Origin: CAVPXC01 sp963709505
Lineage (GTDB): Bacteria; Chloroflexota; Anaerolineae; JAAEKA01
Assembly (NCBI GenBank): GCA_963709505.1
Contig: CAVPXC010000003.1
Location: 289,799 to 353,798 of the forward strand
Direction: 5' to 3'
Length of the DNA: 64,000 bases
How positions within the stretch are numbered: the first letter of the stretch is position 1; each line of letters begins with the position of its first letter. Shown here piece by piece: positions 37,040 to 45,269 of this stretch. Below the pieces are notes generated by a model. That model had not been told where the DNA came from. It made no database searches and saw only the letters and a program-made list of their open reading frames with translations. The position numbers and the translations under genes are program-made.

Positions 37040-38114
37040 TTAATCCGGATTCGGCAACATAAAATCGCGCACCACGCCCATCAGATCGTGCGCCGCGGCG
37101 ATGAAGGCCCGCAGTGTGCGCACGGTGGCGCCGTACGAGTTGAATTCGTCGATGGACATGCCGTTGGCGTCGTAGGCTCGGCGGAAGTCAGGGATCTGCT
37201 CGTAGAGCGCTTCGACGATCTGCATTGCTACGGGATCGTGGATTCGTTCGATCACGGGAATATCCGAGGCGTTGATCTTCAACTGCCACTCGTAGGGAAT
37301 GGTCAGGACGATGTCCCCGCCGATCAGCTCCGACCAATGGCCGAGGTGACGGTAGGCTGCGGCTAGCAAGCGTACGCGATAGCCTCGTTCCTCCCAAATG
37401 CGATAGGCGTTTTTGAAGACGGCGATGCCGGCCCAGTCCAGGTAGGAGGGATCGATATCGATGCCGTCGCGCTTGGCCACTACTTTCATCCAGTCGTCGG
37501 TGCGGCCGATCATGATCGTGCACACCGGGGCCATGTGGCTGATGTCCTTGCCCTCGGCCGCCCGCCGGTTCAGGCCGCGCTCCACGGCTTCGGCCACGGC
37601 GACGGCCTGCGGCACGGTGAAGCTGACCGTGGCGTTGACGTTGACGCCGTGAAAGGTGGACTCCTCGACAGCTCGTATGCCGGCCTTCGTGACCGGCATC
37701 TTGACCTGCATATTGGGCGCCAGCGTGTCGAAGTGGCGCGCCTGGTCGACGATGGCCTCCCAGTTGCGGTAGAACATCGGATTGGTTTGGATCGAGAGGC
37801 GGCCTTTGCGGCCTTCGTAGCGTTCCCAGGCCGGCTGGAGCATGCCGGCGCCGTTGACGGCCATTTCCTCGATCAGCTTCCAGGCCACCTCTGACTTCAG
37901 ACCAGGTCGGGTTTTCGGCGATGATCTGATAAATGCGCCCGCGCCAGAGGTGCATCTCTTTGTTGAGCACGTTGAGGACGATGTTGGGGTTGGTGGTTGC
38001 GCCGACCGCGCCTCGTTCGATGGCGTAAGTAAGCTCTTCAACTGAGCAGGAGTTGTTCCAGTAGTCGGTGCGGGTAGTTGTAACTGTCTCAAGCAATGGT
38101 ATCGAAGTCGCCAT
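37040..38114 (-). CDS. Transaldolase-family protein (frameshifted)
   Basis: About 358 aa TIM-barrel protein. The N-terminus (YAIERGAVGATTNPNIVLNVL) has the transaldolase TTNP motif. A shift near 37903 leads into EVAWKLIEEMAVNGAGML, SIQTNPMFYRN, and the probable Schiff-base Lys in NMQVKMPVTKAG. The start at 38114 has GGAGGAT ahead. It lies first after the LacI gene in the inositol operon, where a transaldolase is not a classical Bacillus iol enzyme; it may act on a downstream sugar phosphate (inference). Confidence 0.82.
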
Positions 38115-38166
38115 CATATCCTCCGCGGGGTGTTTTCAGGGGTGTAAGTGACTTCGAATTGCGAGT

Positions 38167-39195
38167 TCAGATAACCGGACCTGTGCTGGCACGTATCATC
38201 AGTTCCGTGGGTAGGACGTGGTTCTGAACGGGGCGCTCTTCCAGGATGTGCAGCAGCATTTCCATCGCCAGCTCTCCCAAGCGCAGCTTCGGCTGATGGA
38301 TCGTCGTAAGAGGTGGCGTGACATAACGCGCAATCTCGATGTCGTCGAACCCGATTACGCTCAGCTGTTCGGGTACCGCCACGCCAAGATCGCGGCACTT
38401 CAGCAGCGCGCCGACGGCGATCATGTCGTTGTAACAAAACACGGCCGAGACCCCGATGCTCAAGAGCTCAGAGAGTAGGGTTTGACCATCTTCAACGTCG
38501 TCGGTATGGTAGCGATGGTCGGGGGGGGCGATCCTAATCCACGCTGAGTTCCCGGCAGCCCCGGCGGCGGCAAGCGCATCGCGATAACCGGACAGGCGGC
38601 GCCGGTTGGATCGAGGGCGATTTCCGGCCCCGAGGTAGCCGATGCTGCGATGGCCGAGCGCTAGCAGGTGCTCGACTGCCTGGCGCGCGCCGGCGTAGTC
38701 GTCAACCTCAACCGAGTGCAATTGTTCGGTCGCTGTTTCGGCCTGCTGGTTGATCAGAATCGTCGGCATCTTGATCTGCGCCAGCCGCTGCGTGTACGGG
38801 CCGCTGATTTGGGCCGCGGCGCTGATGACGCCGTCCACTCGCCGGCGGTGGAAGGTCTCGATGACCTCCATCTCTCGCTCCGGCTCGTTGTTGGAGACGC
38901 TGAGGAACACGTTGATCCTGGCGGCCCGGGCCACATCCTCGATCCCGCGCACGACCCGTCCCACAAATGGATCGGCGATGGAGGTGACGACCAGGCCGAC
39001 GGTGTTGGTGCGTTGCCCCTTTAGGCTCTGTGCCACCTCGTTGGGGGAATAGCCCATCTCCTCCGCCAGCAGTCGGATGCGTTGGCGCACCGCGGGGCTG
39101 ATCAACGAACTATCATGCAGGGCGCGCGATACGGTCGAGTGGGAGACCCCGGCCTCTCGAGCGATGTCCTGGATGGAGACGGATCGACGGTTCAT
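38167..39195 (-). CDS. LacI-family transcriptional regulator
   Basis: 342 aa. N-terminal LacI helix-turn-helix (VSIQDIAREAGVSHSTVSRAL) and hinge (NEVAQSLKGQRTNTVGLVV), then a periplasmic-binding-like effector domain with GYLGAGNRPRSNRRRLSGY and FCYNDMIAVGALLKCRDL. First gene of the inositol unit, 50 bp before the transaldolase, with a consensus promoter and an operator-like palindrome upstream; probably represses the operon and itself, with an inositol intermediate as inducer (inference). The start at 39195 matches the family; the longer frame crosses the promoter. Confidence 0.92.
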   Translation of the reverse strand: MNRRSVSIQDIAREAGVSHSTVSRALHDSSLISPAVRQRIRLLAEEMGYSPNEVAQSLKGQRTNTVGLVVTSIADPFVGRVVRGIEDVARAARINVFLSVSNNEPEREMEVIETFHRRRVDGVISAAAQISGPYTQRLAQIKMPTILINQQAETATEQLHSVEVDDYAGARQAVEHLLALGHRSIGYLGAGNRPRSNRRRLSGYRDALAAAGAAGNSAWIRIAPPDHRYHTDDVEDGQTLLSELLSIGVSAVFCYNDMIAVGALLKCRDLGVAVPEQLSVIGFDDIEIARYVTPPLTTIHQPKLRLGELAMEMLLHILEERPVQNHVLPTELMIRASTGPVI

Positions 39196-39228
39196 GCGGT
39201 CGCTTTCTTCTGCGGGCACGCAGGAAGC

Positions 39229-39276
39229 GCACAGTGCAGACGTGTGCATTGTAGCAACCGAGCGCGGATTTGTCAA
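39229..39276 (-). promoter_or_regulatory. Promoter and operator-like palindrome of the inositol operon
   Basis: Minus strand TTGACA (39276-39271), 17-bp spacer, TACAAT (39253-39248). Just downstream is GCACA-N9-TGTGC (39229-39247), positioned where a LacI repressor would block initiation. Confidence 0.75.
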
Positions 39277-39290
39277 GGACCAGTGACACG

Positions 39291-40301
39291 CTATTGCGGA
39301 AATGCCCGCTCGTAGGCAGCCAGGATCGTGTCCCACAGGCGGTTGGCGGCGGGGTCAATCGTCTGTCGGGAGGGATCGGCGGCGTGCCAGGCCAGGGCCT
39401 TGCGCACCCCCACCGTCCAAGGCGTGGTGGCGACAAAATCGGGTACGAAGCGCTTGATCTTGGTGTTATCGAAGACACTGCTGACGGCCTTGTCGCCGGT
39501 CAGGCTGCCTAGCATGTCGGGGTCGTAGGCGGCGATCAGGTCGGAGGCGATGTGCACCAGGTTGGGCTTGACCCCCAGGGCCTCAGCCAGCCCTTCGTAA
39601 ATCTGGTTCCAGGCGAGCACCTCGTCCGACGTGATGTGGAAGGCATGCCCGATAGCTTGCTGGTGTCCCAACAACCCCAGGAAGCCTTTGGCAAAATCGC
39701 CATTCCAGGTGACGGTCCACAAGGAGGTGCCGTCGCCCGGAACGATAGCTTTCTGGCCGCGCAGCATGCGGTCCACGATTGTGTAGGGGTGCTGCCAGCT
39801 GCCGACGGCAATCGGTATTTGCGACGGCCCATAGGTCAGCGCAGGGCGCACGATGGTGATCGGGAAACCGGACTCGCGATAAGCCTGGATCAGCCGCTCT
39901 TCGCAGGCGATCTTGTTGCGGGAATATTGCCAGTAAGGGTTGGCCAGCGGTGTAGATTCGGTGATCAGGTAGTGGGTGGCCGGCTTCTGGTAGACGCTGG
40001 CCGAGCTGATGAACACAAACTGGCTCGTCTTACCGCCGAAGACCTGCAGGTCGGCTTCGATGTGGTCGGGGGTGAACGCTACCCAATCCACGACGGCGTC
40101 GAACGTGTGTTTTTCCAGCAGGCGCGCCGTCCCTAGCGGATCGCCGCGCATGTCCCCCTGGATTAGAGTAGCCCCCGTCGGGATCGGATAGTTGGCCGAT
40201 TTGCCGCGGTTGAGCAAGAAAAGTTCGTGGCCACGTTCGATGGCCAGTTCAGAGCAGGCCGAGCTAATCAGCCCGGTGCCGCCGATCATGAGGATCTTCA
40301 T
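39291..40301 (-). CDS. NAD-dependent epimerase/dehydratase (extended SDR)
   Basis: 336 aa. Rossmann start MKILMIGGTGLISSACSELA, active-site region VFISSASVYQKP with WQYSRNKIACEE, an atypical YxxxK. Resembles SDRs annotated as nucleotide-sugar or sugar-lactone epimerases; substrate unknown. The start at 40301 has AAGGAG. It is upstream of the LacI promoter on the same strand and may be a separate unit. Confidence 0.85.
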   Translation of the reverse strand: MKILMIGGTGLISSACSELAIERGHELFLLNRGKSANYPIPTGATLIQGDMRGDPLGTARLLEKHTFDAVVDWVAFTPDHIEADLQVFGGKTSQFVFISSASVYQKPATHYLITESTPLANPYWQYSRNKIACEERLIQAYRESGFPITIVRPALTYGPSQIPIAVGSWQHPYTIVDRMLRGQKAIVPGDGTSLWTVTWNGDFAKGFLGLLGHQQAIGHAFHITSDEVLAWNQIYEGLAEALGVKPNLVHIASDLIAAYDPDMLGSLTGDKAVSSVFDNTKIKRFVPDFVATTPWTVGVRKALAWHAADPSRQTIDPAANRLWDTILAAYERAFPQ

Positions 40302-40371
40302 GGGACTCTCCTTGGTGCTCCTATGCAAATGAGTCGTACAGGGATGTGGCGTTTACGGTGCTGTCAGCAGA

Positions 40372-41766
40372 CTAGCTGGTTGCGGCTTCCACCAATGCCT
40401 GCCAAGCAATCTCAACATCACTTGGCGTCGTGCGCCAGTTGCTGAAAGCGGCGCGGATTCCGTTTGTGTTCTTGTAGGCGGTGGGTGTCATAAAGGCTTC
40501 ACCGCTGTCCCGAAGCCGGCTCAGGACGGTTGTCACCTGGTCGCGGGACGGATTCTGCTGCTGGAGGGTGAACGACACGACGTTCATGCGTACGGGCGCC
40601 AGCAGCCTGAACTGCGACGACTTCGCAATCCGCTCGCCTAGCAGTGCGGCGCAGGCGCAGTTCGCTTCGACGATTTCTCCGTACCCGTCCGCGCCGTAGG
40701 CCATCAGACTCAGCCAGGCCGGCAGGGCGCGAAAGCGGCGCGAGTTCTCCGGGGTGAGGTGGAGCGCATCGGCGGTATTTGGCGTGCCCAGGTAGGCGGC
40801 CGCGGCGTTCTGGAACACCTCCGCTTGGAGATCGATATGGCGCGTGAACTGGACCCCGCTGTCGTATGGCACGTTCAACCACTTGTGCGCATCGACGGCG
40901 ATCGAATTGGCGTCTTCCCAGCCGGTGACGAGGTGTCGGTAGACGGGCGAACAGGCCGCAAAACCGCCGAACGCCGCGTCGACGTGCAGGTAGAAGTCGA
41001 ACTTGCGCTTCAGCGCGACGATCGCGGCGATGTCGTCAAAGTCCACCGTGTTCACCACGCCGGCGTTGGCCACGACGACGCATGGCTGGCCAGCCTGGTC
41101 GTGCAAGGCCTGTTCCAGGGCGGCGACGTCGACGGCCTCGCGGTCAGGCAAGGTGGGCAGGAGCTGCAAGCTGGCGCGTCCCATCCCCAGCATGGCGAGG
41201 CACTTGTAAATGCACGAGTGCGGCGAGCCGCTCAACACCGCTGGCTTGGGCAAACCGGCCAGGCCGTCCACTGCCACGTTCGCGGCATGTTTCTTTCCCC
41301 ACCACTGGCGGGCGATGGCGAGCCCAACGAAGTTGCTCATGGTAGCGCCGCTGACGAAGCGGGCGTGGAAAAGCTCAGGCAGGCCCAGAAGCTCCCGCAG
41401 CATGCCCACGGCGCTGGCTTCGATCTGAGCGGCGGCGCTGCTTGACGTGTCAGAGGCATTCTGGTCATAGGCGGGGGTCAGCCAATCGCCCATGACGGCG
41501 GCCGGCGTGCTGCCGCCGGTGATGAACCCGAAGTAGCGCGGGCCCGCGCTGCCTGTGATGCCAGCCTCGTAGGTTTGCGTCAGCAAAGCGAGCGCTTCAC
41601 TGGCGCCAAGGCCGTGTCTGGGCAGTCGCGGAGGCGCACCCTGGGGCAGGTTTCTGTTGACAGGACGCTCGTCCAGGCCGTTCAAGAACCGAACGGCTTC
41701 GTCGCAGGCCAATTGCAGTAACTCAGGCATGCGAGAATGATCAATTGATAGGGGTGTGTTAAACAT
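40372..41766 (-). CDS. PLP-dependent group II decarboxylase
   Basis: 464 aa, aromatic-L-amino-acid/glutamate decarboxylase family. PLP lysine in VDAHKWLNVPYDSG; other motifs: GPRYFGFITGGSTPAA, FVSGATMSNFVGLAIAR, VDAAFGGFAA. The start at 41766 is chosen because the frame further upstream crosses a dispersed repeat (41791-41895). Substrate not inferable. Stands between the epimerase and the plus-strand SDR. Confidence 0.9.
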   Translation of the reverse strand: MFNTPLSIDHSRMPELLQLACDEAVRFLNGLDERPVNRNLPQGAPPRLPRHGLGASEALALLTQTYEAGITGSAGPRYFGFITGGSTPAAVMGDWLTPAYDQNASDTSSSAAAQIEASAVGMLRELLGLPELFHARFVSGATMSNFVGLAIARQWWGKKHAANVAVDGLAGLPKPAVLSGSPHSCIYKCLAMLGMGRASLQLLPTLPDREAVDVAALEQALHDQAGQPCVVVANAGVVNTVDFDDIAAIVALKRKFDFYLHVDAAFGGFAACSPVYRHLVTGWEDANSIAVDAHKWLNVPYDSGVQFTRHIDLQAEVFQNAAAAYLGTPNTADALHLTPENSRRFRALPAWLSLMAYGADGYGEIVEANCACAALLGERIAKSSQFRLLAPVRMNVVSFTLQQQNPSRDQVTTVLSRLRDSGEAFMTPTAYKNTNGIRAAFSNWRTTPSDVEIAWQALVEAATS

Positions 41767-41790
41767 GGGTTTATGCCGGTGTTGCAAGTC

Positions 41791-41895
41791 AGCGCCGGTC
41801 GAGTAGGGTCTGGCGGCGGTTGTCGCTAGCTGGGAGTCCTGAATTCTTGAGTTGATCATTGGTATATCGCCGCCAGACCCTACTCGACCGGCGCT
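41791..41895. repeat. GGTCGAGTAGGGTCTGGCGG element, copy 2
   Basis: Perfect 28-bp arms (41791-41818, 41868-41895) matching the arms of the element at 29080-29185; the 49-bp middle is different. Lies just upstream of the decarboxylase start. Confidence 0.9.
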
Positions 41896-42042
41896 CGCTT
41901 TTCAGTGTCATCAGCCCATATTGACTACGGTGTCGAATTCTATCACCGTTTTGTCGATGTGGTAAGATAGTATCGCCGAAGTCAAAAGGAAACGTCAGAT
42001 GAGCGGTCCCAAGTCAAAGCAAACTGATCGGAGAACGACCTC

Positions 42043-42930
42043 ATGTCAGTCAATCACCAACGTGTCGCGATGATCACCGGCGGGAACAGCGGCATTGGAT
42101 TTGCCACCGCCAGCAAGCTCGCGGCCAGTGGCTTTCACGTCGTCATGGCGGCGCGCAACCAGCAGACCAGCGCACAGGCCATAGCACGGATCAAGGCAGG
42201 CAATCCCAACGCCAGCGTCGAATCGATCCCCCTTGACCTGGCATCATTTGCATCTGTACGCCAGTGCGCGGCAGCGTTTCAGGCGAAGAGCTATCCGCTG
42301 CACGTCCTGATCAACAATGCCGGAGGGTCAATCCCGGGCAAGCAAGCCAGGTTCACCGCCGATGGGTTCGAGCTGACGCTTGGCACGAATCACCTGGGGC
42401 ACTTTCTGTTCACTAATCTGCTGCTCGGCGACTTGAAGCGGTCTGCCCCGGCACGCGTGATCACGGTGTCCTCGCAGTTGCACATTCCCGGGTATGCGGG
42501 CGGGAAGCCGCCGGATTTCGATTACGACAACCTGAAGGGGGAAAAGTACTACGACGCCAACGTCTTCTACCGCAACTCCAAGCTGGCCAATATGTGGTTC
42601 ACGTATGAGTTGCAGCGCCGGCTCAATGGCACAGGTGTGACATCGAATGCGGTGTGCCCGGGCTTTGTGCCGGCAGCAATTGCCGACCGCAGGACGTCGC
42701 CGATCGACCGCTTCATGTACAAGGAAGTCCTGGCGCGCATGCCCTTTGCGCGTTCACTGGAGCAGGCGTCCGCCTCGTACATGGTGGCCGCCACCGATCC
42801 AAGCCTTGAAGGTGTCGGCGGCAAGTTCATTGTGGATGGCAAAGAGAGACGTTCTAGCGATGATTCCTACGATGAGGCGAAAGCGCGACGCTTGTGGGAT
42901 CTGAGTTCGGCCTGGTGTGGCCTTTTGTAG
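42043..42930 (+). CDS. Short-chain dehydrogenase/reductase (retinol dehydrogenase-like)
   Basis: 295 aa classical SDR. NAD(P) site ITGGNSGIGFATA, LINNAGG, Ser in ITVSSQLHIPG and active-site Tyr/Lys in VFYRNSKLANMWFTYEL. NADP preference suggested by AARN after the second strand. Start at 42043 with GGAGAAC upstream. Substrate unknown. The stop coincides with the start of a dispersed repeat. Confidence 0.9.
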   Translation: MSVNHQRVAMITGGNSGIGFATASKLAASGFHVVMAARNQQTSAQAIARIKAGNPNASVESIPLDLASFASVRQCAAAFQAKSYPLHVLINNAGGSIPGKQARFTADGFELTLGTNHLGHFLFTNLLLGDLKRSAPARVITVSSQLHIPGYAGGKPPDFDYDNLKGEKYYDANVFYRNSKLANMWFTYELQRRLNGTGVTSNAVCPGFVPAAIADRRTSPIDRFMYKEVLARMPFARSLEQASASYMVAATDPSLEGVGGKFIVDGKERRSSDDSYDEAKARRLWDLSSAWCGLL

Positions 42931-43065
42931 AGGCCAGGCCCTTGCGGTCGCCCGTGCGGGCAGGCGCAAGGCCGTGCCCCTATCCTGGATTATCGAGAAG
43001 TTTCGACATGTAGGGGCGTACCCTTGCGGTCGCCCGTGCGGTCGCCCGTGCGGGCTTCCGGAGAA
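42930..43065. repeat. GGCCCTTGCGGTCGCCC repeat units between SDR and SorC genes
   Basis: A palindromic unit at 42931-42981 (AGGCCCTTGCGGTCGCCCGTG ... CAAGGCCGTGCCCC) and a second at 43012-43055 with GCGGTCGCCCGTG doubled. The second lies inside the last codons of the sorC frame. Confidence 0.85.
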
Positions 43066-44006
43066 ATCAATGCCTGTGCGCTGAACGAGTTGGTAATCAG
43101 GACGTTGATTACCCCACCACGTACGGCGCCGCGGATGGCCGCTAGCTTCCGTGGTCCGCCGGCGATGCCAACTGAGCGTCTTACTTTGCGCAGTTGCTCA
43201 AGCTCCATGCCGATGACACGATCGTGAAGCGGGGTTTGGATAGGCGCGCCATCGGCGTCAAAAAAGCGCAGGCATACATCGCCAACCGCACCCAGATTCC
43301 GCAGCGACTCGAGCTCCTGCGATGAAAAAACATTGCCGCTTGACGCCAGCAGGTCGGATGGTTCGACGCTACCAATCCCCACCAGCGCGAGCGTGACACT
43401 GTCAAAGCGTTCGATGGTCTCACAGACAAAGGGGTCCTGCAAGTACAACTGGCGCGTGTCGAGCGCCCCAACGACGGCTGGAACTGGCAACAAAATGGAT
43501 TGCCCTTGTACCAGCGCGGCCAGCCGGCTGACGATATACACCGCGTCGCTTTCGGCGGTCGGGTTGCCCACTCCACCCAAAATCTGAATCACCTGGGCGC
43601 CAATCGGTTTTGTGATCGGCGTCATGGCACTTACGGTCGCCAGGAGGGTTGAACTCCAGGATGAAATGCCGATCACTTCTTTCGGTTTCAGGGTGGTATC
43701 TAAGTAGTAGGCCGCCGCCGAACCGAGGTCGCGCATGATTTGCTTTTCGCTGGGGAAGCTTTCAACGACGATCGCTTCCTTAAGGCCGTAGACCGATTCT
43801 AGTTCCCTCTCAAGATCGGCATACGTGCCTGCCGGTGCGCTGATGTTAATCCGCACGATCTGTTCGTCTTGCGCCCGTTTGATCAGGCGGGAGATTGTGG
43901 CCTGGGAAATATCCAACTGATCCGCGATCTCTGTCTGCCGCAAACGGTCTACATAATACAACCGAGCGACTTTCGTCATCAAGCGTAGTTCATCAATGCG
44001 CGCCAT
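42990..44006 (-). CDS. SorC/DeoR-type sugar-binding transcriptional regulator
   Basis: 338 aa. N-terminal HTH (RLRQTEIADQLDISQATISRL) and a C-terminal sugar-phosphate-binding domain (EVIGISSWSSTLLATV, IQILGGVGNPTAESDAV, LVGIGSVEPSDLL). The natural end is near NVLITNSFSAQALI; the last 18 codons (SPEARTGDRTGDRKGTPLHV...) are dispersed-repeat sequence read as protein, so the original stop seems to have been replaced. First gene after the rbsK-rbsD remnant and likely regulator of the adjacent sugar system. Confidence 0.9.
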   Translation of the reverse strand: MARIDELRLMTKVARLYYVDRLRQTEIADQLDISQATISRLIKRAQDEQIVRINISAPAGTYADLERELESVYGLKEAIVVESFPSEKQIMRDLGSAAAYYLDTTLKPKEVIGISSWSSTLLATVSAMTPITKPIGAQVIQILGGVGNPTAESDAVYIVSRLAALVQGQSILLPVPAVVGALDTRQLYLQDPFVCETIERFDSVTLALVGIGSVEPSDLLASSGNVFSSQELESLRNLGAVGDVCLRFFDADGAPIQTPLHDRVIGMELEQLRKVRRSVGIAGGPRKLAAIRGAVRGGVINVLITNSFSAQALISPEARTGDRTGDRKGTPLHVETSR

Positions 44007-44008
44007 AG

Positions 44009-44197
44009 TTACCTATCCGATGAAATAGATTCCAGTCCTGATACGCAGTCCATTATGACTTGAACCCTCAAGCGATCGATGCGTTGGGTGGTATCCGGGG
44101 TGGGCAGCCCGGCGTCGGCGACGGTGAGCGTGTCGCTGTGTTCCAGGTGGGCGATCACCGCACAGATAGGGCCGTTGATGATTCCGATCTTCTTCAT
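44009..44197 (-). pseudogene. rbsD: Truncated D-ribose pyranase RbsD
   Basis: The first 41 codons (MKKIGIINGPICAVIAHLEH, DTLTVADAGLPTPDTTQRID) match the N-terminus of RbsD, which is about 130 aa in full. Similarity then stops and the frame ends 21 codons later, three bases before the sorC start. The catalytic His context is kept but most of the fold is missing. Starts in an ATGA overlap with rbsK. A real truncation by deletion next to sorC is likely, because the missing part is not found in any frame. Confidence 0.75.
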
Positions 44198-45133
44198 GAG
44201 GATGACCTCGCACGCAGAAATTCTTCGACTTCGGCGCGGGTGGGCAGCGATGGCTGGGCGCCGGCTCGGGTGACAGAAACGGCCGCAGCGGCGCTGGCAA
44301 AACGAGCAGCATCGGTCAGGGAAAGTCCTTCGCCCAAGGCTACGGTCAGGGCACCGACAAAGGCATCCCCGGCGGCAGTGGTGTCAACGGCCTTGACTGA
44401 AAAGGCTGAGGTCTGTGTATAGACGTTTTCTGGCTGGGCTGCTTCGGCGATCAGAGCTCCCGTGGCTGCCCATGGTGATAATCACACTGCGTGGCCCGGA
44501 CCGGAGTAAGTGTGCCGCGGCTTGGTGGGCGTCTTGCGACGAACGGATCTCGATCCCGGCCATGAAGGCAGCTTCATGTTCATTGGGAATGAGCATGTCG
44601 ACGTTTATGAGTAACTCGGGGGAGAGGTGTTGGGCAGGGGCCGGGTTCAACACTACTCGCGCGCCGGCCTTGCGGGCCAGTTCGGCAGCAGTCACGATGG
44701 TGTCGATGGGGGTCTCCAGGGGCATGACCAACAGGTCAACCCGTTCGAGATCGGCGAAGGCGGTAGCAACGTCGGCAGCGGTCAGGGTGAAGTTGGCCCC
44801 GGAGGCAACGGCAATGCTGTTTTGCCCTTGAGCATCCACTTCGATCAGGGCGACGCCGGTCGCTTCGTTTGGGTCGATGCCTACGAAGCGGGTGTCGATT
44901 CCTTCCGAACGGGCCATGCTCAAAAGTTGGTCACCGAAGGCATCGGCGCCGACGCGGCCGATCATGGTAACCTCACCGCCCAGACGGGCCGCGGCTACGG
45001 CCTGGTTCGAGCCTTTACCACCCGGGTAAGTGGCAAACACCCCGCCCAACAGGGTCTCGCCCGGCCGGGGAATGGCGGGCAGGCGTATCACCAAGTCCAT
45101 ATTGAAGCTGCCCACGACGACTATTCTGGCCAC
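44194..45133 (-). CDS. rbsK: Ribokinase (frameshifted)
   Basis: PfkB-family sugar kinase, about 312 aa. Starts at GTG 45133 with GAGG upstream: VVVGSFNMDLVIRLPAIPRP, YPGGKGSNQAVAAARLGG. Near 44460 the frame changes; the continuation has the catalytic GAGD-type motif VDTTAAGDAFVGALTVAL and ends RARSSS at TGA 44194, overlapping rbsD. Phosphorylates ribose or a related sugar. Only the indel stands against an active enzyme. Confidence 0.9.
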
Positions 45134-45159
45134 AGGGTATTACCTCGATCGGCTTTCAG

Positions 45160-45259
45160 CAGACCCTTCGGGTTTTTCGTCTGTGACCATCTTCCCGATT
45201 TGAGCAGAAGGTGCCGTTTACCTGGAAGTGGGTTTGACGACGGAAACCCGAAGGGTCTG
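45160..45259. repeat. CAGACCCTTCGGG inverted pair
   Basis: CAGACCCTTCGGGTTT (45160-45175) and its complement (45244-45259) enclose 68 bp. The arms equal the inner arms of the palindrome at 3712-3792. Lies between rbsK and the binding-protein gene. Confidence 0.85.
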
Positions 45260-45269
45260 GCGCTGCAAC

